Positions 36,770-46,693 of a DNA stretch of 64,000 nt are shown one piece after another. The stretch's first letter is position 1; every line of letters begins with the position of its first letter. Location: NCBI GenBank assembly GCA_013180625.2, contig SNVD02003253.1:1-64000 (forward strand), written 5' to 3'. The position numbers and the translations under genes were made by a program. This DNA is from Boswellia sacra. Lineage: Eukaryota; Streptophyta; Magnoliopsida; Sapindales; Burseraceae. The notes under the pieces are model-generated. The model searched no databases, had not been told where the DNA came from, and saw only the letters and a list, made by a program, of their open reading frames with translations.

Positions 36770-37745
36770 GCCTAGAACTTAAAGTGGGTATAATGCCATT
36801 TGGGTGATTATTGACAGATTGACTAAGTCTGTGCATTTCCTTCCTGTGCGCACTACTTTTACCATGGACCAATGTTCTTAACTTTATGTTGATCATATTG
36901 TTAGACTTCATAGGATACCTGTGTTCATCATTTCTGATCAGAATCCAAGGTTCACCTCGCTATTTTGGAAGAGTTTGCATAAAGCCCTGGGTACTAAAAT
37001 GAATTTTAGTACGACTTTTCATCCGCAAAAGGATGGACATTCCGAGTGGACTATTCAGATTTTTGAAGATATGCTAAGGGCTTGTGTGATTGATTTCAAG
37101 GGTAGCTAGGATAAGCACCTAAACCTGATAGAATTTGCTTATAATAATAATTATCAAGCTACTATTGGTATGGTCCCTTATAAAGTATTTGATGGGAGGA
37201 AATGTAGGTCTCCCGTCCATTAGGATGAGGTTGAAGATACTTAGACCCATAATCGTTCAACAGATTGGTGAGGTCATTGAAAAGGTGAAAGAAAGATGAG
37301 TGTAGCCTAGAGTAGACCAAAAAGCTATGCTGACCATTGAAGAAAGGAATTAGAATTTGAAGTGGGTGATAATGTTTTTCTCAAAGTTGCCCCAATGAAA
37401 TGAGTGATGGGATTTGGTAAGAAAGGAAAATTAAGTCCAAGTTATGTTGGCCCTTATGAAATTTTGGAAAGGATTGGAAATACAGCTTATCGACTTAAAC
37501 TGCCACCTTCATTGTCAAGAGTACATGATGCATTCCATGTATCGATGTTGAGAAAGTATATTCCCAATCCTTCACATGTGCTAAGTTCTGAACTACCAGA
37601 ATTGAAGGATGATCTCTTTTATGAAGAAAGACCAATGCAAATTGTGGATCATAAATAGCATAAATTACGGAAGAAAAAGATACCCTTGATGAAAGTTCTC
37701 TGAAAGAATCACTCCATTGAAGAAGTAACTTGGGAGTAAGTAGAG
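36770..37745 (+). pseudogene. Gypsy integrase and C-terminal domain remnant
   Basis: The frame begins inside the integrase core with AIWVIIDRLTKSVHFLPV, so the zinc-binding domain and first part of the core are missing. It continues VFIISDQNPRFTSLFW and FHPQKDGHSEWTIQIFEDML, where the expected Glu of 'DGQSER' is retained as SEW. Stops then interrupt the YNNNYQATIGMVPYKVFDGR part. From 37404 the C-terminal part is clear: [39 protein letters not shown]. This is the usual tail of Ty3/gypsy (chromovirus-type) pol. Integrase inserts the cDNA; this copy is dead. Confidence 0.85.
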
Positions 37746-37826
37746 AAAATGTGTGACAAGTACCTATTATTGTTTAAATGAATGGCATTGAATTTCGAGG
37801 ACAAAATTCTTTTAAGGGGGAAGAGT

Positions 37827-38361
37827 TATAACATCCCAACTTAGTAAGTGATTGTAACATTATTTTTTCTTTAAAGTGCATGTATATTATTATTTGTGCA
37901 CCAAGTGTAATGATAAAAGGAATAAAAATATTAGGGGCATATATGAAAAATTTTAGAACTAGAGGCCCTAATTGAAAATATATATTTTTGTATAAAAAGA
38001 GGTGCGCGTTTAAGGCACTCTCTGGAGACTTATTTTTCTTTTCAAAATCCCTAGGTCTCTCTATATTGCTGAGAACAAGGGAAAAAGGAAGAATTTAGGG
38101 AGAAATAAGGTAAAATTCATCTCCTTCTTTAAGTTCTAGCCTTAACACATGAATTTTATTGGGAGGTGTTGTGTTATGGATTTGTTTATGGTGAATTTTA
38201 TGTCATACATGCTTGAAATTTATTGAAAATCATGATTTGTTGTAAGATATGAAAGATTAAAAGGGGTTGCATGATATTAGAAAGCCATAAGTAATGCTTG
38301 AATCCAAAACTCTATAGGGTCTTTTATTGAGCAGTCTATAATCCAAAAATTTACAGAAATT
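37827..38361 (+). repeat. 3' LTR, left part
   Basis: It starts tataacatcccaacttag and is cut by CACTA 2 at 38361/38362. It resumes at 46694. Confidence 0.85.
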
Positions 38362-38379
38362 CACTAGAAGAAAAAGGCC

Positions 38380-38470
38380 CGTATACGGCGGCCTTATACG
38401 GCGGTTTTTAAAAACCGCCTCAGAAGCTTTATACGCGAACCCATATACGGCGGTTTTGAAACCGCCGTAG
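38380..38470. repeat. Left subterminal palindromic repeats of CACTA 2
   Basis: Copies of tatacggcgg and the near-palindrome tacggcggttttgaaaccgc occur here. They match the right-end cluster and are likely binding sites for the TnpA-type protein. Confidence 0.8.
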
Positions 38471-38974
38471 AAATCCCGAAATATCCCAAAACAATTTGCC
38501 CTAGTCCCGCTTATTCTCTCAATTTCCCTCTCACATTTTCTCTCAATCCTCCCCCATTACATCCTGCAATCGAGTCCCTCTCATTCTCTCAATTTCCCTC
38601 TCGGATTTTCTCTCAAATCTCCCCAATTACAATACCCAATCAAGTTTGTCTATCATTTTCTCGCATCATCTCGCATTTTGCCCAATTGATTCTAATCGGT
38701 TCTCCTCACTTTGCAATTGATTCTGCGTGTTCTATCAAGATCTCCCTTTCTCTTGTCTGCCTCACAGCTTCAGCTCATCATTGCTTGCTTGCTTGCTTTA
38801 CTCTTCAAGTCTTCGTCTTCTCTACTCGTCAATCCAGTGATAACAGAAGATAAGGTGCGATAATTTTTTCTGTAATCTTTGCTTGTTTATTATTTTTGTT
38901 GTTATAATTCGAAATTGATAGTTATCGAAGCTGGAAAAGGTTACGAGGATTGACGTTATGATTATCTAAGCTTG

Positions 38975-39260
38975 AATCACCATAAATTAAAGTTTTTAAT
39001 TTGTACGATGTTGAAGATTTAGAAATCGATTTCCATATTGATATTGCTGTTCCAATACGTAACCAGATTCCAACTTTAAGGACTCTCAAACTTGGTTCTT
39101 ATAAATTAAGTAATTCACCAAACCCTTTTAGTTTTCCATTCTTGACAACTTTGCGACTCTATAGAGTTAATTTCACTTGTCAAGATGAATGCTACGATTG
39201 CTTGAATCTGGAGAAAATAGTTTTAAAGTAATGTCGGGTTGGAGGCTCGAAGATCTTTGT
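38975..39260 (+). pseudogene. Captured F-box/LRR-type gene fragment
   Basis: The frame reads KVFNLYDVEDLEIDFHI, IPTLRTLKLGSYKLSN, FPFLTTLRLYRVNFTC and YDCLNLEKIVLK. A TAA at 39229-39231 is followed in the same frame by CRVGGSKIF, so a glutamine codon has probably become a stop. The repeated 'L--L-L' spacing and 'CLNLEKIVLK-C' are typical of the leucine-rich part of plant F-box/FBD/LRR proteins, which select targets for SCF ubiquitin ligases. The F-box itself is not present. Its position inside CACTA 2, upstream of the transposase genes, marks it as a captured host fragment. Confidence 0.65.
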
Positions 39261-40339
39261 GACGTTATGACGTTATGACGTTATGATTATAATTTAGTTT
39301 TTAATGATGTTATGATTCTTGTTTTGTTTTTAATGATGTTGTGATGTTTTGTTTTTAATGATGTTGTGATGTTATACCAACTTACACCTGCCCCTCTCAC
39401 CTTATCAAAAATTATGTTTGCTTTATGTGAGTACCTTTTGTAATCATAAGAGGAGAAATTGAGCTCATAATTTTTTCCTTTTTGGTATTATCTATTAGAA
39501 GTTCTCCCAGGCAAAATTTGAATGCTCTGCTTCTCCTTTTTCCTTTTCCAATTGCAACCTCGTTTAATTAGCGTATGTATTTGTGCATCTGCCATGCTTC
39601 TCCTCCTATGAAGATGAATGATGTTTTATAAAGAAAGTTATTCAATTTGACTTTCTCACAGACAATTGGAAAATAGAAAGTTTTTTAATTCAATATATAT
39701 CATATAAAGGAAAGGCGAGAGTATTATATCATAACATTGGAAAATAGAAGCTTAAGTTTAATGTTATAAACCAAGCTCTGTTAATCTGATTCTCTTTAAA
39801 ACTTTTCTGTTCTGAAGTACAATTTAAAATTTTCTCATCTTATTAATTCTCCTTGAGTTGTTCCATCGACAATTCAACCTTATGCTAGATATCTTGAAAT
39901 AATGCTATTGTTTCTTTGCCTATCTGTTCATTCAAACATAAACCAAAAATATATAACTGTTTCAGGCTGATGTTTTAGAAAAAAGGTCATCAAATTTTAC
40001 TTTATATTCTTGCCTGTTCGGATGTTTCTTGCAAATGTTTTATTGATCGTGATGTTTGTTTCCAGGTTGCTAAAAATATTTTTACAGAGCAGAGGAAGTC
40101 TCTGTATAAAATTTTTCTCATAATGCTGTATCTTATACCATAATTTCAGTTCATTGTCCCAAGTAATCAATTATAGTTAATTATTTATGACCGGAAGACT
40201 ATCACAAAATTCTCAGGAGAGAGACCTTCCTACGGTTAACTTTTGCTAAACTTGAGAAAACTCTAATTTCAATAGAAGATTGTAAAATAAGTAATTTATG
40301 AAAACAGGAAGAGATATCAAGCTATAAAATTACTGCATT

Positions 40340-40440
40340 TAATACCTGACAGGTATTTCGCCTGGATCTTTCTCCAATTTTTCTTGATGATATACATGAA
40401 TATGGCTTTGAACTCTTCCACAATCACCCTTTCACGTAGG
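40340..40440 (+). other. Exon-like segment of unknown origin
   Basis: Between acceptor-like acctgacag and donor-like acgtaggttgt the frame reads VFRLDLSPIFLDDI and HEYGFELFHNHPFT. It has protein-like composition and may be another captured exon, but I do not recognise the family. Confidence 0.3.
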
Positions 40441-40959
40441 TTGTGTTATCTTCCATAGTTTCGTACTTGTCGTTTGTCCTTTTCATTATTTTCTGCATGA
40501 TGATAATGTTCTCTTCTGCTCAATCTCAACTGTTTTAGCTGTACCCCTCGAGTCCACTGCAACTACACCAACTTCCCATTTACTCAATTCCTAATCGCGC
40601 TAGAGAAACAAATTTCTTTAACCTATATTTTGTACTTAAGCTTCATGAAGTAAAGAATTCAAGTATCATTACTAGTTTGGTTAGTAAAAAACTTTGAATA
40701 GCATAAATTCTACTGATAATTCAAATTATTTTAAACCACTTTCCTCACTGATATTAACATGCAATATTTATTATTTTGGTCATTTTAGAACATTTTGCAG
40801 GTTTTTTTTTTGTCCCTGCGTTTGATTGCTGAAGTTGTTTTTTTTCTTGCCATACCAGTATAGGATTTTTACCTGTTCTTATGCATCATACACTTTTGTG
40901 ATAGCTTAGTCCTATTCCAGCTCAAAAGATGTATCTGTTGTTTGTTAAAGTTCTAATGG

Positions 40960-41170
40960 AAAACTGTGGATCAATACTATGTTGGCTCTAATAATAGCAT
41001 TCAGGTTACTCTGGTTTTTGATTTACTATATGAGATTTGTCATTTTTTTAGGATTGTTTTTGCTGATTAATAATGTGTATCTGCAGGGAGTTTGTGTCCA
41101 AAACGTGCTTGATTCTATAGTCCTCGCTTTGTTGGCTGATAAGAACCGCAAGTTCATATAAGTTGAACAG
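40960..41170 (+). pseudogene. Captured GH38 alpha-mannosidase exons
   Basis: The first exon end (40960-41004) reads KTVDQYYVGSNNSIQ and stops at a gt donor. After an 82-bp intron ending ctgcag, the second exon (41087-41170) reads GVCVQNVLDSIVLALLADKN, RKFI, stop, VEQ, and ends at a gtaatg donor. Both match the plant class II alpha-mannosidase segment just after the 'HTHDDVGWL' active-site stretch, in which the expected residue at the stop is Tyr (KFIYVEQ). The enzyme removes mannose from glycoprotein glycans. Only two adjacent exons are present, with their intron, so the capture was from genomic DNA and not from mRNA. The upstream catalytic part and downstream exons are missing. Confidence 0.85.
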
Positions 41171-42179
41171 GTAATGTTTTGCAATCTTTTTTATGTTTTC
41201 TTCAATAGTTGAGAAAAGATTGAAAAGGAAATGAGTTAAGTTAGGAAACAGAGAAGTCTAAGTGCTTAAAAAAGTTTGTTGCAAATGGAAAGTGTCCTTG
41301 GTTTCCTATACTGCTATGTCCCTTGGCTAAAACTTTTCATTCACTGAGCTGGCTCACCACCTTTATAGCCTCAGTGGTCATTGTTTTGCTTAACTGGTGT
41401 TTACTGTCTTATTTGCATGAATCCCCCAGATGGCAGCATGTTAGTCATTGACACATTTTTTTGGCCATTACTTGTTGAGTGTGTTATGGTGATCAGAGGA
41501 GTACATATTTTAGAGTAAGTAAATTGATAAATATGGGGCATAATGCTTATGTTTTTAATGGATCTCTTTGATGGTTATTGGTTGAATTTCTTGATTCGTG
41601 TTATGTTGTGTACGAAAATTGATAATTAAATACAAAAATTGAAAAAATAAAGGATGTGACCAGATTACGTAATTAATCAAACTCCTGGAAACGTGAGAAA
41701 GTTATGTTGAAGTTAGCAATTAATATTAAATGGGCTAACTTAATCAAGAGGTAAAGTAAGCCCAAGTTGAGCCGAAATGACAAAAAGTTCATTTCAATTT
41801 CAATTAATTATGTTAGCCCAAGTAAGCCCAAGTTGAGCCGAAACCCACAACCATAATAAAAATTGTCAGGCCATTAAACAAAAAAAGTAATAAAACCAGC
41901 CCACTAAGCTATATCAGCCCATTAAACACAAATAAATTAATAAAACTAGCCCACCAAATTAAAAAAAATGAAAAGACACTATCCAACTACCCAAAAAATT
42001 CTAAGTTAATAGTTAATATTGTTAGTAACTATTGGATTTTATGGTTTGTATCTCTTCGTTAATTATTATCATTATTTTGTTCTGTCTATGTTTGTTTTTC
42101 ATGCTTAGAAATTGTTCAATAGTTATTATTTTACCTTTCTTGATATGGATTACATCTACTTTCTTTAAGGAACATACCC

Positions 42180-43666
42180 ATGGATAAGAGTTGGACTGAC
42201 TTACAAAATCGCTGTTGTCATGCATATTTCAGTGGGGTTGAGAGATTCTTAAATTTTGCTTTTGGCAATCTAGTTAACGATACTAGAATTTTATGTCCTT
42301 GTAAGAAATGTCACAATCGATATCGTTTGGATAGATACACAGCACGAGAGCATTTAATCTGTAATGGGTTTCTTAGAACATATAAAAGGTGGACCTTACA
42401 TGGAGAACAGTATACACCACTTGAGTCTGACCAACCCAACCAACCCAACCAACATACAGAGGTTGAATGTGATTCCACTGTGGGTGATGATAGGGTCGAA
42501 ATGATACATGAAGCCATTGGGCTTCCGAATAATGATTTTGGAGAAGGTAATAGTCATCCATTGGATAAAGAAACTGAGAGATATTTAAAACTTCTTCAGG
42601 AGGCAGAGTGTCCATTGTATCCAGGTTGTGAGATTTTTACTTCACTTTCCTTTACTGTTCAACTTTTGCAATTAAAAGTGTTGCACGGATGGACGGACAC
42701 CTCAATGACAAAGTTACTAAAACTGTTGAAGAAAGCCTTTCCAGAAAATTCCAAAGTTCCTTCTTCATATTATGAGGCACAAAAGATAACTACTGACTTG
42801 GGGTTTACATACCAGTCTTGGGATGCTTGTCCCAACAATTGTATGTTGTTTAGAGGTGAGTATGGAAATTTGGATAGGTGTTGCATATGCCATGAGTCTA
42901 GATATAAGAACTTTGATGAGGTGAATGATACATCAAATCCCAATGGTAAAATTGCTGCAAAACAAGTAAGATACTTTCCACTAATTCCTAGGTTGCAAAG
43001 ATTATTCATGTCTTCAAAAACTGCTAATGGGCCTAAATCGGGCGCACATCGTTATAAATCTTATAGTGTTAATGGCTTCAAATTTCGGATCAAAGACACC
43101 GATAAGCACAAAACAACTCAGCAATGTGTGTTATTTTGAAGGCTGATACCATGAGCTATTCTAGTGCACGAGATAAAAATCCTCTTTCGGGCAATGTCAC
43201 ATTTCTTGGAGTGTTAACAAATATAATTCAAATTCGTTATGTCAATGACATGACTTTTATGTTGTTCAAGTGTGATTGGGTTGATAATCGGATTGGAAAG
43301 AAGTGTGATGAATTTGACTTCACCTTGGTTAATTTTAATCATCTATTATATAAAGATAATCATGTGGATGATGAACCTTTCATTTTAGCAGAACAAGCTG
43401 AGCAAGTTTGTTATATTCAAGATCCGATGGATGAAGATTGGCATGTTGTGCTTAAAATGACAATGAAAGATACATATGATTTCACTTCCAAAAGTTCATC
43501 TACCGCAAACATGGTGCCACAAGTTGAGCTATATACACAACAAGAATTTGATGAAAGAGGTTATTTTCATGAGGAAGATGTTCAATGGGTTAGGCAAGGA
43601 GTTGAAGGCACAACAATTATCATTAATAGAGAAGACAATGATGATGGGATGGATGATATCGATTGA
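42180..43666 (+). pseudogene. CACTA TnpD-like transposase, internally deleted
   Basis: The ATG at 42180 opens a 319-aa frame. Residues 3-75 (KSWTDLQNRCCHAYFSGVER ... HLICNGFLRTYKRWTLHGE) are the Transpos_assoc domain. About 155-275 is the start of the Transposase_21 region (HGWTDTSMTKLLKLLKKAFP, CPNNCMLFRGEY). At about 'RLFMSSKTA' it jumps to NGPKSGAHRYKSYSVNGFKF, so most of the catalytic domain and DUF4218 have been deleted. A frame change near 43124 leads into the DUF4216 domain (YVNDMTFMLFKCDWVDNRIG, FILAEQAEQVCYIQDP), which ends at 43666. TnpD cuts at the element ends; this version lacks the catalytic core. Confidence 0.88.
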
Positions 43667-43915
43667 CTATTCTTTTGGGTATTCCCTTTTTTTTATTCTG
43701 TCATTTTGTATGTTATTTTGGTTTTGCGGGGCATTTGTTATATATCCCCCTCGAATGGGTGTAACAATAATTTTTTGTGAATGACGTATATAGTTTGTTC
43801 TTTTGTGTTTTTCTTAAATGGATTGTGATTTTTTTTATATGCATATGTTTCATATTATGATGTGTACGAAATGATGTTAACATGGTTATCTATTTTTGTT
43901 TTCTTGTAGGTAACT

Positions 43916-45799
43916 ATGCCACCAAAGAGACTTCGAGACATTTCAATGGAGAGTATAATACAACGGGAAGCAGAATCTCGACGACAGTCGACATCTTCCC
44001 AAACTCAGACAAATAATGGAGAGCAAGGTATGTACATAAATAAGATGGCTTTATTAATTAATATTTAAAATTGTTTTCTCATTTGTTTATTTGTTTTTCA
44101 GATGATGGTGGTACGTCGAAGGTTGTAAAAGGTCGTGGATCAGCTCGCACTATTCGTGAGTGGGGAACAGGGCAAAGGTTGCATGTAGAGTTTAACTCTC
44201 AGTGGCAACCAATAAATGCAAACAAAGATAAATTTACCTCCCAACTTGGAATCATAGCAAAGAATGGCAACATGGCTCCGCTGACTTGTCCGCGATGGCA
44301 AAACATGCCATAACACCTGTTAGATGACATTTGGAAAGAAGTAAAGGTGAGTAATTTACATGAAATTCTTGGGCTATGACAAATTTTTTGTATCTATATT
44401 AATCTATTATGATTTGTGGTTGTGGGATAATACAGTGTTCCTGATGAGTATAGAGTTCATTGTCTAAAAGCAGTTGGCAATCTTTGGAGGGACTGGAAAG
44501 CTCGTGTCAAGAGAGAGTACTACAAGAAATTTGATACAGATGTGGATCGGTTAGCTTTCACTCCTCCTAGAGTTAACCCGGACCAGTGGCCTATTCTTGT
44601 AGCTTATTGGGGGACGGAAGAAGCCAAGGTATATGTCTAACTCAACACATGTTATATATACCAAAATAGTTATTTTTAAGTAGTTATAAATTCTATAATA
44701 CGTAAACTTTTGAAATTGTTTGTATTATAGGGAGTTGCAGAGAAGAATAAGGTAAACCGTGCACAACAGGTTGCACTTCATCGGACAGGTCGTACGTCGT
44801 TTGCCCAAAAACGAGAAGAGGTAAGTTTTACATAACTATGTATATGTCTTTATCTATATGCTATTTATTTATTAGTTATGAAGATACTACTTCAATTGAG
44901 ATATGAAGGAAGTGGTTGTCTTTTTATTATGTTACCATTGCATTGCTAAGAAATGAGATGTGTTTATTTTTTATGATGTTTTTGGTAAGTAGTGTCACTT
45001 TTTAAGTACTTGTACATCATGATAAAGCTTTATATTAGTTGTTTTCTTTTCTTTTTTTGGTTAGATGATAAGAAAGGGCGAACAAACTGATCGTATTAGT
45101 GTCTTCATCAAAACTAGAACAAAAAGTAATGGAGAAATAGGTGATAGTGAAAGTGCAGAAATAATAGTAAGTTCTACATTTCTTTGAACCTATATTCATC
45201 TAGTATGTACGAATTGTTGTGTGCTTATTGTTTTATCTTCGTTAACTTGTTATTTGTTTTGATAATTTTGTAGAGTCAATTTAATGAGGGTTTGTCTCAA
45301 TTTACACAAGAGCAACAAACTCAAGAAGTGAGAGAAGAGGTATTTGGAAACGTAATGGGACCTGATCATCGTGGCTATGCTCGGACATACGGTTATGGTC
45401 CATCTCCGATTGATATTCACGGAGGCAGCAGCTCATCTGATAATCAATTGAAGGAGCAGTTTAGTGCCTTACAGCAGGCACACAACAATTTGAATGCTGC
45501 TCACAACAACTTGCAGGAAGAATACAACAACTTGAAGATGACGCATGCTGAAGTCCTTTCCTTTCTACAGGAGACGTTTCCAGAATTTGCACAGCGGCAA
45601 GCAAACAGATCGGTATTCACATATTTTCGTAAAAGTTGAAAGTTTCGGATGATTCATATTTTAACTTGCGTTTGGTATTCTTTTTTCTGAATAGGTTCCA
45701 GATGCTTCAAGTGGACATCGAAGTCGTTTTCACGTTGATAGTCATGGAACAAATAATATCACACGTGACCCATCAGATGAGGAACATGAGTATGTATAA
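43916..45799 (+). pseudogene. CACTA TnpA-like protein (Transposase_24 type)
   Basis: At least seven exons can be read: 43916-44027 (MPPKRLRDISMESII), 44102-44346 (GRGSARTIREWGTGQRLHV), 44436-44628 (LWRDWKARVKREYYKKFDTD, FTPPRVNPDQWPILVAYW), 44731-44820 (NRAQQVALHRTGRTSFAQKR), 45065-45168, 45274-45612 (QTQEVREEVFGNVMGPDHRG, then a QQAHNNLNAAHNNLQEEYNN coiled-coil stretch) and 45695-45799 (ending DPSDEEHEYV). This is the plant Ptta/En/Spm Transposase_24 layout. In exon 2 'NMP, stop, HLLDDIWKEVK' carries a TAA where a codon is expected, and the exon 2/3 joint is off by one base, so the copy is damaged. TnpA-type proteins bind the subterminal repeats. Confidence 0.82.
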
Positions 45800-46214
45800 A
45801 CAATCTTATTTGTTCAAAATTAAATAATCTTATTAAATGAATATTATCTAAGTTACAAATTTATTCTTGCAGGTAAGTTCAAGTTTTGTGGTTTGCACTT
45901 ATGTGGAGGTTGATGAACTCTTAGCTTTGTGGTTTGCACTTATGTGGAGTTTGATGAACTCTTGGAGATGTTTAACTATTTGCTTATTATTAGATGTGTT
46001 AAACTATGTGAATTATGATACAGTTATATTTGATTTGTTTATTACAATATGTTTAAAACCACTTATATGAGATGCTTTTATATTTCGAATTCCCTTTATA
46101 TTAATATTGAATGCATATAATTATTGAAATGTTATGAAAAATATTTTTTGAGGTAGCTGAACTGAATTTGTGAACAGTAGGTGCGGATTTAAATATAATA
46201 AATTGTTGCTGAAA

Positions 46215-46680
46215 ATAAAAAAGCTTTTTACGGCGGTTCTGGAACCGTCGCAAATAAAAATCGTAGCAAACATATACGGCGGTTATATCTTCGACGTAAA
46301 AACATTTTTTGCGGCGGTTACATTGTTCGACGTAAAAAGTATTTATACGGCGGTTATTATGTTCGACGAAAAAAGATTTTTTACGGCGGGCGGTTATACT
46401 TTTCGTCGCAAAAACTTTTTTTACGGCGGTTTACACGTTCGATGTAAAAACGTTTTACGGCGGTTTTAAACCGCCGTTAAAAGGTGTGTCAAATGCGAAA
46501 TCAAATTCGTTGTATTTTTTTACGTCGAACAAATAAACCGCCGTATAAACATATTTACGGCGGACAAGAACCGCTGTAAAAGCTTTTACTGCGGTTGCTT
46601 TTACGGCAGACAAAAACCGTCGTAGAACCGCCGTAAAAGGTTATTTACGGCGGTTTTTGTCCGTCGTAAATAGTGTATTC
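46215..46680. repeat. Right subterminal repeat cluster of CACTA 2
   Basis: About fifteen copies of ttacggcggtt, its complement and variants ending gttcgacgtaaaa occur in both orientations, including near-palindromes such as acggcggttttaaaccgccg. Spacing is about 25-40 bases. This is the expected binding region for the TnpA-type protein and could fold into hairpins with the left end. Confidence 0.85.
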
Positions 46681-46693
46681 TGTTGTAGTGATT

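Larger units (their letters stand above)
38362..46690 (+). mobile_element. CACTA (En/Spm) transposon 2 with captured host exons
   Basis: The left end is cactagaagaaaaaggcccg. The reverse complement of the right end is cactacaacagaatacacta. The 3-bp target duplication is ATT at 38359-38361 and at 46691-46693. Both ends are packed with tacggcggtt / aaccgccgta motifs. Inside, left to right, are a leader-like region, an F-box/LRR fragment, alpha-mannosidase exons, a TnpD-type gene with its catalytic part deleted, and a TnpA-type gene with an in-frame stop. The 8329-bp copy is therefore non-autonomous. Confidence 0.93.
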
